DNA from: Xenoacremonium recifei
Lineage: Eukaryota; Ascomycota; Sordariomycetes; Hypocreales; Nectriaceae
Assembly (NCBI GenBank): GCA_012184525.1
Contig: WOFQ01000012.1
Coordinates: 310,001 to 374,000, forward strand
Length of the DNA stretch: 64,000 bases
Direction: 5' to 3'
Below, in pieces: positions 1 to 9,883 of the stretch. The position numbers were made by a program, and so were the translations under genes. Below the pieces are notes generated by a model. The model was not told where the DNA came from. It saw only the letters and a list, made by a program, of their open reading frames with translations, and did not search any database. Each line of letters opens with the position of its first letter. The first letter of the stretch is position 1.

Positions 1-549
1 TGACGTGCAATGATATTGAACACCATCGTGTGTAAGCAGGGTTTGTGCCGCTAGAATCTTCAACGCGGTATTGAATGCCTACCGAGACAAAGACAACGAA
101 CGTATTGATCCCAAGAAAATGAGACGCTTCATTCTCTCTAGAAACTTCCATAGTCAACTCTCTGGGACAGACAAAAGCCATGACACGACTCGTGACTTCG
201 GTAAAAGGGCCTTGGCAATGGGGCATGTGAGCTATTCCGTAGTTGTCAAAAGCCTGAAGATCCTGCTGGCGAAGCGCTGGTGTGTCGAATTATCTCCCCG
301 ACGTCCCCGACGACGACTCCACAACTCAACTCTCAAGATGCATCACGAGTCTAGAGATGCCTTCAAACCTCCAACTAGAGCTTCCCGCCGAGATCCGAAT
401 GAGGCATCCTGCGCCAAAAGCTCTCACGCGATGTCGGCACAGTCGATCCCGACTCCGGCAACGGACGAAAATTATCTTGCCATGTCTCCCCAACACTCTC
501 TTTCTCTCAATTCCACCTCTCTCCGTCCTTCCCTCACCCTCAACCCATC
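1..549. other. Left-edge noncoding stretch, sulfatase promoter
   Basis: I see no convincing gene here; open frames have no recognisable protein character. The last 70 bases before the ATG at 550 are strongly pyrimidine-rich, as is usual for leaders of filamentous fungi, so this is probably promoter and 5' leader of the sulfatase gene. Confidence 0.5.
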
Positions 550-2311
550 ATGCCGCCAGCAAAGAAGCCCAACTTCCTGATCGTCGTCGCCGATGACTTG
601 GGCTACAGCGATACAGGCCCATTCGGGTCTGAGATCAAGACGCCAGCGCTGGACCGCATTGCCAAGGAGGGCATCCGTTTGACCAACTTCCACACTGCGT
701 CGGCATGCTCGCCTACGCGCTCGATGCTGTTCTCGGGGACGGACCATCATATCGCAGGCATTGGTCAGATGGCGGAGCACATGGGCAAGAACCGGGAGCT
801 CTTTGATGGGAAGCCGGGCTACGAGGGATACTTGAACTTCCGAGTGGCAGCCCTGTCTGAGATTCTCCAGGACTCGGGGTATCTGACGCTGATGTCTGGA
901 AAATGGTAGGTTACGGTAAATTGGAGTTGTTTGGGCTCGGCTGAGTTTCTGTAGGCATCTAGGAGCAACCAAAGAGCAGGCTCCATGCTCACGAGGCTTC
1001 GACAAGGGCTTCGTCTACCTCCCTGGCAGTGGGAACCACTACAACTACGAGCCGCAGTTCAAAGAAGGCGACACGCGCCCGTCCATGGCCGTCATCGACC
1101 CCAAGACGTTCTGGATGAAGGACGGCGAGTACCTCGACCGACGCCATGAGCTACCTGACGACTTCTACTCGACCAAGAGCTTCACCGACGAGCTCGTCAA
1201 CTACTTGGAGACGCGGACCTCCGAGGAGCGAGAGAAGCCGTTCTTCTCATACCTGGCCTTTACGGCGCCGCACTGGCCGTTGCAGGCTCCCAAGGAGATC
1301 CGCGACTTATACAAGGGCATGTACGACGATGGTCCAGCCGAGCTGCGCAAGAAGCGACTCGCACGACTCATCGAGCTCGGCCTCGTGCCCGCGGACGTCG
1401 AACCCGCGCCCATGACCGGCATCCTCGACCCAGACTGGGAACAGATGAGCCCCCAAGAACGAGCCGAATCAGCACGCAAGATGGAGACCTTCGCGGCCAT
1501 GGTGCACGTCATCGACACCAACATCCAGCGCGTGCTCGACTCCCTCGAGAAGAGCGGCGAGCTCGACAACACCTTCATTCTCTTCATGTCCGACAACGGC
1601 GCCGAGGGCCTGCTGCTCGAAGCTATCCCGATGCTCAACGGCGAGACCAGCATGGGCGCACTCATTGAGAAGCACTATAATAATGAGCTGTCCAACATCG
1701 GCGAGAAGGACTCTTTCACATGGTACGGCGCCAACTGGGCGTGTGCGAGCATGGCGCCGAGTCGCGGCTTCAAGACCTGGATCACCGAGGGCGGCATCCG
1801 ATGTCCCTGCGTGGTGCGCTATCCGCCGCTAGGAGCTTCCTCCGGCGCGCACACCAACACTTTCACAACCGTCATGGACATCCTCCCAACGATACTGGAC
1901 CTTGCCGGCGCGACGCACCCGCATCCGGGGCCGTTCCGGGGCCGCGAGGTCATGCCGAGCCGCGGCAAGTCGTGGATCCCGCATCTCGCCTCTGGAGACG
2001 ACTTGGCGAAAGCCCCGGCTGTGCATGACGAGGAGCTAGCTGTGACAGGCTGGGAACTGTTTGGATTGCGGGCCATTCGTCAGGGCAAGTGGAAGGCCGT
2101 GCATATGCCGCCGCCGCGAGGGCGTGATACTTGGGAGCTGTATGATATGGATGCGGATCCAGGGGAGATTCATGACTTGGCGGAGCGGGAACCGGAGGTG
2201 TTGAAGCAGTTGGTGCAGCACTGGAATGTGTACTGCAATGAGACGGGGCTGTACGATCCGGATATCGTGTACCATGTGATCAAGGACAAGCTTGTAGAGG
2301 CGCCGGCGTAG
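550..2311 (+). CDS. Arylsulfatase (type I, formylglycine-dependent)
   Basis: Two exons (550-905, 955-2311) with a 49-nt intron give 570 aa. The sulfatase core is plain: metal-binding VVADDLG (residues 12-18), the formylglycine signature CSPTR with Cys53 as the residue to be oxidised, the second signature GKWHLG near residue 117-122, which is rebuilt exactly by removing the intron, FTAPHWP (221-227), and the metal-binding SDNGAEG (331-337). The family hydrolyses sulfate esters, and fungal members release sulfate from aryl or choline esters. No signal peptide is visible (the N-terminus MPPAKKPN is basic and polar), so a cytoplasmic enzyme is inferred, as in bacterial-type sulfatases. The substrate cannot be read from sequence. 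The next gene downstream is a co-oriented efflux-type transporter, 508 bp away. Confidence 0.9.
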
Positions 2312-2819
2312 AGGCGACTGGCAGAGTAGTGGTTGATATCTTAGTCTAAGTTGTGGCAATGCGACCAGCACCTAAGGGATCAGTCAAAATAAGAATAACC
2401 TTGAAACAACGCCCGCTACCGATGAGGTCTTTGAACATCACGGCCCATAGTGCTGCGTCCTCTTATCTGGTCGCCGAGCACAAAGGGCTTAGTTAGTCCA
2501 ATACTGCTCATAGACCACGAGCGGCATTATTTCCTTATTAGTTCGGCTTCACCAACAAACACTATGTTAGCAGTTCCCCGCATTCAGGGTCTGGATTCTT
2601 TTCCCCAGACTTGACTTAGATGGACTACATCGTGATCCGGGGTTGTGGGGAGTAGGACGAATGCGGGGAGGATGGTTTCACTCACAATCTCGAGTTCATA
2701 CATGAAGTCGTCGTGAGGACGTTGCTGAAGCACATGGGTTCTTTGGGTTGCATCCCTGACTCACAATCTCAAGACTTCATCTTGAACGAGATCTCGTACC
2801 GTCTCGATAACCAATCTCA
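2312..2819. other. Intergenic spacer, transporter promoter
   Basis: No gene seen. It holds the sulfatase 3' end and the promoter of the MFS transporter starting at 2820. No repeat or RNA gene was noticed. Confidence 0.5.
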
Positions 2820-4671
2820 ATGTCATCCATGATGGAAGCGAACGATGCTCGTGCCCAGCAGGGCGAGATCGGGAACGAGGTCCTCGAGGCCCACATCTAC
2901 GACGACCACGGCGACCCTCATCGCGCCGCCCTTAACGACGCAGACAGAGCCGTCAAGATAAGCTACCAGACCTGGGCAGCCATCTTCTTCCTCGGCCTCT
3001 CCTTGACTCCAGCCATCAACTTCCCGCTCAACACCTTTGTCGCCGTCTCGTCCACCGTCTCGATGGAGCTTCAAGGCAGTTTAGATAACCTGAACTGGAT
3101 AGCTGGAGGATGGTCTCTGGGCGGTAGTATTGCGTTTGCCATTGGTGGACAGATCAGCGACTATTTTGGCCGCAAAGATGTTGTGCTTGCGGGACAGTGT
3201 TTGCTGTTGATTGGGCATCTTCTCGGTGCTACAGCTCAGAGCTTTGCACAATTGCTCGCTGCCATGGTGATATTAGGGGCAGGAGCTGGGTTGGTCCTCG
3301 TGTGAGTGTTATAGTTTTATGTTGACATGGGTAGAATGAACACTGATCCGAGAACGCAGAATCTATCCAGGCATCTCCGAGATCTTGCCAAACAAGTGGC
3401 GATCTTTCGGCATGGCCACGACGGAGGTCTTCGTCTCATGCCTGGGCACATTTGGCGCCCTCATCGGCAGAAAACTAACAGCAGAAGCTACCTGGCGTTG
3501 GATATTCATCCTCGGCGACGTCACTGGCCTCATAGCAGCTGTCGGTACCATTTTCTGCTACCACCCGCCTCGTCATGTTTTCCGAGACCGCTCCAAGCGA
3601 GATATTCTCCTCGAGCTGGATTATCCGGGCATCTTCCTCTACACAGCTGGTGTCGCCATTTTCCTCCTTGGGCTTGGATGGCCAGCCAGCGGGGTTCCAT
3701 GGAGAAGCGCAAAGGTCATCGCCACGACCACTGTTGGCGGCATGATGATTATCTCGACGGCTGCATGGGACTTCTCTCGGCTGCCCAAGAGGCCACTGTT
3801 TGCTCCCCGACTTTTTCGCAACTTCAGAGGGTATTCTTCGCTGCTCATCATCAGCTTCTCGTCTGGCCTGGCTCATATTGCTCTCACGAGCTTCGTCCCT
3901 CAGCAGATCCAGCTCGTCTTCACGTCGAACCCCACGACGGCAGGATGGTACAACGTTCCCAGCGGTGTCGGGGCCTCAATTGGGGGCATCGTCATCGGCA
4001 GTCTGGTCGTGACAATGCGGCATATCCCCCTCCAGCTTGTCGTTGCCAACGTCATCCAAGCTATCTGCTGCGGATGCCTGGCCTTGGTCACTCCCCATCG
4101 CGTTGCAGTGGGATTGGTTCTACAGGCGTTGGCCAATCTTCCCTTCACCTGGACTCTGCTCATCTGCTACACCACTGCCGGGGTTCATGTGCCACAGCGT
4201 GATATCGGCCTGGCGTACGGGTTGCTTGGTGCAGTTCGGTACCTCGGAGGAGCAATTGGCAGCACAGTGCTCAACACAATCCTCCGCACAGAAGCCGCAT
4301 CTCGGGTGCCTAAGAAAGTGCTGGAAGCCGTTGTTCCTCTTGGCTTTCCAGCAGCCAGAGTCGGTCTCCTCATAGAGGCCCTCTCATCTGGTCACCCATC
4401 TGCTCTCGCCAAGATCCCACTGAACGTTCAGAAGGCTGCCGTTGAAGCCATGCGCTGGGGTTACGCTGTGTCTTTCCGATACGTGTGGTACGCTTCAGCG
4501 CCGTTCTTTGTCGTGGCATGCATCGTCTCCGTTGTTGTTCTGGATCCCTCTCCTTACTTTACCAATCATTTGGCAGTTGACATCGGAGAAAGGCATGATA
4601 CAACTGAGCAGGATAGTGACACCAGACATGATGTTGAGAAGCCCGAAGTAGTGCATGTATCTCAAGGATAA
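2820..4671 (+). CDS. MFS efflux transporter, TRI12 type (DHA2-like, 14 TM)
   Basis: Two exons (2820-3301, 3360-4671) separated by a 58-nt intron with a perfect GTGAGT donor give 597 aa. The protein starts with an acidic cytoplasmic tail of about 40 residues, then many hydrophobic segments consistent with 14 TM helices. Motif A appears as GGQISDYFGRKDV between TM2 and TM3. The stretch IYPGISEILPNKWRSFG, rebuilt across the intron, is characteristic of the fungal TRI12/siderophore-type MFS branch (Pfam TRI12), whose best known member exports trichothecenes; most homologues have unknown substrates. A plasma-membrane drug/H+ antiporter role is inferred. No toxin biosynthesis gene lies nearby, so a trichothecene role should not be assumed. 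Confidence 0.85.
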
Positions 4672-5130
4672 ACGCAGGGCTGCGGCGCAGAAACCAGGAT
4701 GCAAGTAAATGGGGAGGTTGAGAGAAGGTGTCCAATCTGGGCGCAGGCAGGGACAGGCATCACGGGACGTACACCTGAGGCATCAATTCTGGGCTGCAAC
4801 GACGCCCGCTACCAATAGCGCCATGCCTAATCGTGATTATGATTTCCTTCATGCAGCAGCGTGGAATCAATAAGCAGCCACACGCGGGATGCAAATTAAA
4901 GGCGTCTGGCCGCCCGTCCCGTCATCTCAACTCAGAGAAGCCAGGCCGTAAGCTGGTTGCCGCCTCAAGCGCCTGGTCTCGTCTCTCTGTTCGCTCGCTC
5001 GCTTGTCTGCTGCTACGGGCGCTTAATAACCGATATCCCTTCCCCAACCTGCCCAGCCACAGCGTCCTCCAACCCAGCTTTCTTTCTTCCAAGTCAAGCA
5101 ATCGAGCCCTGCCAGTAACCCAATTCCATC
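4672..5130. other. Intergenic spacer, promoter of the F-box-like gene
   Basis: No gene seen. The 3' half is a C/T-rich leader ending just before the ATG at 5131. Confidence 0.5.
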
Positions 5131-6615
5131 ATGCTCCAAAATCTGGCCCCCGAGCTCCTCATCCATATCCTAGCCTCGATTGACGAGCTGAAGGACCTCT
5201 GGACCGTCCTCTCCAGCGTCCCCGACGCCTGGCATGTCTTCCAGCAGCGTCGCGCGTACATTTCCTGCGCCGTGCTGAAGAACGGCCTGGGACCTTTCGT
5301 GCTGCACCAGGCCCTGGCTGTCGTCAACGTGCCGACTTGGAGGGACATCGTTCCATACAACGAGAAGATGCTGGTGAAGAAGTCGAGGGCCTTTGTTGAG
5401 AACTACTGGGGCGGAAGCTTCTCCACGAAGATCGACGCCGACAAGGTGGCTGAGATGACAACTCTGCACCGCAAGACTGAGATCTTGATCAGCGACTATG
5501 TCTTACGGTGCTTCAATGCCCTCGAACTGCCCGAGGACCAGCGCCGCCCGCTCTCCTCCATTGAGCGCATGAGGCTGTTCCGGACCTTTTACCAGTACGA
5601 GGTCTACTGCCGGCTCTTCAAAATCGAGTATGACTGCTGGGGGGGCAACGTCTTTTCATCCCAGGTCCAGTGGGAATGGTTTGTCTTCAGGATGCCGCCG
5701 TACGATGCCGAGTCCGTATGCTGCGTGCACCAGTATTACACCACGCTGATCGGGGAGTACATGGACGAGCTTGAGGATGATCTCGTCAACGCCGTCATGA
5801 GCATCCCCGAAGCTGAGATCCCTCCTTATGTGGTCGAATATCATTCTCGGCGTGAGAGGAAGCCGCTAGATTATACGTTCTCACGGGAGTTTCAGGACGT
5901 GGAAAGGGAGATCTATGATGTCCAGCACCGGGCCAGATCCGACACTGTACCGCCGCCCATCCCCGAGGCGATGGTGCCCTTTGAGTGCGTCACCATGTCC
6001 AGCCTCACCATCTACTCCATCAGCGGCCGCATCCGCTCCGCCAACTTCCTCTCATACATGTCTTCCCTGGGCATCGGCTTCATCCACGGCCTCATGTTCG
6101 GCGACTCAGCCCACCGCCGCAATGCCATCCGCAACAACACGCCCATCTGGCGCGACTTCCTCCCCGAGGCGCTCGACTGGTGTGAAATCGACCCCCAGGG
6201 CAACGCATCCCTCGCGAAGCACAAGACCGCTCCCCATCGCAGCGAGCTAGGTCCTAATCTCGGGTACAAGCTACTGCGGCGCTCGATCCGCGATTTGTAC
6301 CTCTGCATTTTAGGGCGCGGCCAGATGAACTCGGGGATGCGCGATCGCGGGTACGTCTTCTGGGACAACCAGCGCATCTGCTCTGCGCCTGTGACGGAGG
6401 CGCTGAAGGAGGCGCGGATTCTCAACAGCGAGCAGATCGAGAGGTCGTATGGTCGATTTAATGCGAGGAGTCCGGAGAGGCGGCTGAGGGGGGTTAGGTT
6501 GCCGTGGAAATGCTTGAAGAACATTGCGGACCGGTTTGGGTCGAACCCCGACAACTGGGTCAGCGAGGATTCATTAGAACGGAGTCTGAGCAGGGTTGAT
6601 TGGTTTTTTGAGTGA
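5131..6615 (+). CDS. F-box-like fungal protein of unknown function
   Basis: A single-exon frame of 494 aa. The N-terminus (LAPELLIHILASIDEL, residues 5-20) fits the first helix of an F-box, followed by a leucine-rich helical stretch to about residue 60. The rest has no catalytic motif or repeat I recognise, is rich in aromatic and acidic residues, and ends in a basic C-terminal region. If the F-box is real, the protein would be a substrate adaptor of an SCF ubiquitin ligase; this is inferred from the N-terminus only. The ATG follows a pyrimidine-rich leader, and no in-frame ATG lies closer upstream. Expanded families of such proteins with no assigned function are common in filamentous fungi. 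Confidence 0.75.
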   Translation: MLQNLAPELLIHILASIDELKDLWTVLSSVPDAWHVFQQRRAYISCAVLKNGLGPFVLHQALAVVNVPTWRDIVPYNEKMLVKKSRAFVENYWGGSFSTKIDADKVAEMTTLHRKTEILISDYVLRCFNALELPEDQRRPLSSIERMRLFRTFYQYEVYCRLFKIEYDCWGGNVFSSQVQWEWFVFRMPPYDAESVCCVHQYYTTLIGEYMDELEDDLVNAVMSIPEAEIPPYVVEYHSRRERKPLDYTFSREFQDVEREIYDVQHRARSDTVPPPIPEAMVPFECVTMSSLTIYSISGRIRSANFLSYMSSLGIGFIHGLMFGDSAHRRNAIRNNTPIWRDFLPEALDWCEIDPQGNASLAKHKTAPHRSELGPNLGYKLLRRSIRDLYLCILGRGQMNSGMRDRGYVFWDNQRICSAPVTEALKEARILNSEQIERSYGRFNARSPERRLRGVRLPWKCLKNIADRFGSNPDNWVSEDSLERSLSRVDWFFE

Positions 6616-7142
6616 AGAGGCTGCGGGATTTCATTCTTGTTGATTTCTGGCGAGGGGATATACCAGACTGTATAGGTGCGGCCAGTCAATTTGGGACGAC
6701 TTTTAATGAATATCACGGCATTTCCTTCTTGGTGTACCACTTACAAGGCACTTGGAGCCTGTGCCCGTGCAACTCCAACTCATGTGCTTTTGACTCCACC
6801 AATTTCAACTCTCAATGCACAATACATGCTCATATGCAAATCATATACGATGCACGTCTTGACTTGTTGACTCGAGATCTCACCTTTGTAAGCCACTTCG
6901 GACCATCGCCAGCTTAGACCTAGACTGTGGAGATGATCGGAGCCTTGGCAATGGCCGAATCGCGACGGCCGGCCGGTGACGTCGATCTTTAAATCTCCCG
7001 TCGTCGACATCATCAGCCTCGCCCGCGACTGCAATTCGAGTCAGTCCGGACAGCTGTCTACAGACTCAATTGCACCGCTGCCGTCCATGAGGCCGTCATT
7101 ACCGTCAGTGCGAGCGCTCTCGAGCATCCGTCCCAAACCGTC
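6616..7142. other. Intergenic spacer
   Basis: No gene seen. It includes the 3' flank of the F-box-like gene and the presumed promoter and leader of the DUF924 gene. Confidence 0.45.
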
Positions 7143-8137
7143 ATGTTCGTTCTCCTCCTACTACTCCTCCTTGTCTGGGCGCCCCTGTTGAACATCGAAT
7201 CAGATCTACGCCTTACCGTTCCGCTCCTAACACGCTCCGGGCCTCTCATCGCAAGGACACCCATCTACTCACCGTACAGCACTGCTCCCTCTGCCGCTAC
7301 CACACCCAAGATGCAGTCCAGCCGTCCGACGAAGCAGCTCGCCCTGCTAGAGCCGCACCTAACGCCTGCGCTACTGAAGGAAGTCCGCGAGTTCTGGTTC
7401 GAGCACCTCACCGAGCAGGATGACTTTGTCGTGCCCAAGATGGAGCACAGCAAGCGCTGGTTCATGGGCGGCAAGGAGATGGACGACCTCTGCGTGTAGG
7501 TGCCTCCTCTGTCAGCTTTGCTATAACACCTACTCACAGCCTCGCCAGCAAACGCTTCGCGCCAGCACTTGAAGCCATCCGCGCATCCGGCGCCACCACC
7601 GCCCACGACATCCTCACCGTCGCATCCCCGCGCTCTGCCCTCGACTGGCTCAGCCTGATCCTGCTCCTCGACCAAATGCCACGCAACGTCTACCGCGGCT
7701 CCCAAGCCTCCCTCGTCTTCACTGTCTTCGACCCGATGGCGCTGCAAATCGCCATGACAGCTCTCCAACAAGGCGTCCCGGAAAGCACGCCCGCCGTGCG
7801 CTGGCGCTTCGCGTATCGCAGCTGGTTCGCGCTGCCGCTGATGCACAGCGAGGACGCGGTGTTCCATGAGCGCGCGGTCGAGGAGTATCAGCGTATTGAG
7901 GCGGATGTGGAGGCGCTGGCGGAGGGGAAGGGGGATGCGAGTGCGGCCGAAGTGGTGAGGCGGGATGTGGAGGCGGCGAGGAAGTATGTGAGGGCGTCGA
8001 CGGACTTTGAGAGGAAGCATCAGGAGATTATTGAGCGGTTTGGACGGTATCCGCATCGGAATAAGGTGCTGGGGCGGGAGCCGACGCGGGAGGAGGAGAT
8101 GTATCTGGAGAACGGCGGGGAGACGTTCTCGGGATAG
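7143..8137 (+). CDS. DUF924 family protein
   Basis: Two exons (7143-7495, 7540-8137) with a 44-nt intron; the junction restores DLCVLASKRFAP. The family hallmark LLLDQMPRNVYRGS lies just after the junction, and the rest is the alpha-helical DUF924 fold, whose biochemical role is unknown. From the ATG at 7143 the product is 316 aa and begins with a hydrophobic run (FVLLLLLLLVW) plus a Ser/Thr/Pro stretch that could be a signal anchor or organelle-targeting segment. From the in-frame ATG at 7311, which has the better context (A at -3), it is 260 aa, nearer the usual length. I give the longer frame but cannot decide between them. Confidence 0.8.
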
Positions 8138-8731
8138 GTAGATAACAGACGCGCTGTCTCCCCATTAAGCTGAAAGAGAACTGTCATGGCAATCCTCGTG
8201 AAGTCGTCCATTTGGTGATTCACATGATTCCATCCGTCTCGGTGTCATCTCAACCCAACAGCATCATCTCATCACAGCGTATCGACTGGCGTATGTACAG
8301 CCCGGCGTACAATCGGGCATTAAACCCGCCGCTCCCGCGCATCCTCCCCCCGCACTTGGACCGGATCAGCCGCCATCCGGAGCCTGTCAACTACAAGTAG
8401 AAGCCGCTGAACGCTGGGGCGGCCGCCGCTAGGGCGTGGCACAGCGGGGGAGATGCCCCTGGCGAGGGTCGCATTGGCGCAAAAGGTGGTGTTGAAGCGT
8501 GATCGTGTTCGGATCGGAAAGATTGTCCTCTTCTTTACGCGGGCTCGAGGTGAAGAATTGCGACGCGCCATCCCGCGTACCTTCCTTACCTACGAGAGCG
8601 CTTTTGCGTCTCGTGATCTCCCAATTAGATAATCCAGCCACTCCCCCATTCCCCTCTCCCCATCCTTAACCCTACTTCACCCAACCTCACGATACTTAAA
8701 CATCCCCCATCGCCAACCTCAATCCCTCACA
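8138..8731. other. Intergenic spacer
   Basis: No gene seen. The last 100 bases before 8732 are very C-rich and nearly free of G, typical of a fungal transcript leader. Confidence 0.5.
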
Positions 8732-9451
8732 ATGGTCACCACCCGCTCAACCACCGCAACAATGGCCCTCCAACCCCCCTCCTCCTACACCCACGCGCCC
8801 TCCAAAACCACCCTCCTCTGGCTATCCATCTCCCTACCCCTCGTCCTCTGGGACTGCGGCTACGTGCTGCTCCGCCCGCACACCATGCCCGGCGGCGCGC
8901 TGCACTATCCGATCTGGGCGCCCTACGCGCTGTACGGCGAGGTCGACCACGTGTACGGCTTCAAGGCCTGGGATGCGCACAATGGGTTTACGGGCGCGCA
9001 GGGGTTGCTGAATGTCGTGGAGACGGCTATGTATGTGGTGTATTTGGCCATGTGGTGGCGCGGGAAGGGCGAGAGTGGGAGAGTGGTGGGCAGGACGGCG
9101 GCGAGGGCGGTGTTGATTGGGTTCAGTGCCGCGGTTATGACGCTGAGCAAGACGGTGTTGTACTGTGAGTTGAGAAGTCTGGAGATTGTGCTTCGTTTGC
9201 TAATATTTGCTTCAGGGATGTGTGAGTACTATGGCGGGTTCGACAACATTGGTCACAACACGGCCAGGGATCTCTTCGTGCTATGGATCGTTCCCAAGTA
9301 AGAACTCCTCTTCTTCTATACTCTAACAGAGCATTTGGTTAACTATTCGGCTAGTGGTGCCTGGCTCGTCTTCCCGACTTACATGATCTGGGAAATGGGC
9401 GGAGAGCTCGTCGACCAGCTTGGTGGATCGGCACACAGTAAGAGTGAATGA
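8732..9451 (+). CDS. Small four-TM fungal membrane protein, possibly EXPERA-like
   Basis: Three exons (8732-9164, 9216-9297, 9355-9451) with introns of 51 and 57 nt give 203 aa; the phases join cleanly as LYWMCEYYGG and IVPNGAWLVF. Four hydrophobic segments are visible, at about residues 27-46, 92-110, 125-145 and 175-192. Conserved-looking polar motifs lie between them (DHVYGFKAWDAHNGFTGAQ, GFDNIGHNTARDL). The four-helix layout with charged residues in the membrane core resembles EXPERA/emopamil-binding proteins, but I cannot confirm this. Similar fungal proteins are generally annotated as hypothetical. No function is assigned. Confidence 0.75.
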
Positions 9452-9883
9452 AACTAGACATGAAGCGTTTGCGGTATCAGGGGCTGCACTTTTGGAAGAA
9501 ATGTTGTTTCATTGGTCATATTTAATGTCTACCTAGTCATACCTCAATGAGGTTCCATGTTCTTAACAACGATACCACCCATGCCAATTCCCTTAAAAAG
9601 CTCTGTAGCAATGTCATCAATTTTGTCTAATGAAAATCATGCAGGAGTGAGAATGCCTCAACACCGTTCGCTCGAACGAATGAATCTCTAACATAGAAAA
9701 CAGCTGTCGTCGTCTTGACATATCGACGCGCAACAGCTTGAAAAAAGGGGTATCTGACGAAGCAATGCCATGGTATGCATCCAGTAACAAACAAGCAATG
9801 AGCAGAAAATAAAAAGGAAATGCCGTCGTGAGAAATGAGTGCTGGTGCTTCTCGTCGTCCTCCCCCTGAGTGTCAATCTCATC
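9452..9883. other. Convergent 3' spacer
   Basis: The stretch lies between the ends of the four-TM gene (plus) and the DUF8004 gene (minus). It is relatively AT-rich and I see no gene in it. Confidence 0.5.

Noticed and set aside
71..580. Open frame of 169 codons at the left edge
   Set aside because: Composition is unlike a protein, it overlaps the sulfatase start in another frame, and no motif is visible.
472..1005. Antisense open frame of 177 codons over the sulfatase
   Set aside because: It mirrors the GC-rich codon pattern of the sulfatase exon and crosses its intron; it has no independent protein features.
3327..4202. 291-codon frame inside the TRI12-type gene
   Set aside because: Shadow frame of the transporter exon, rich in Arg, His and Ser; the transporter frame explains the region.
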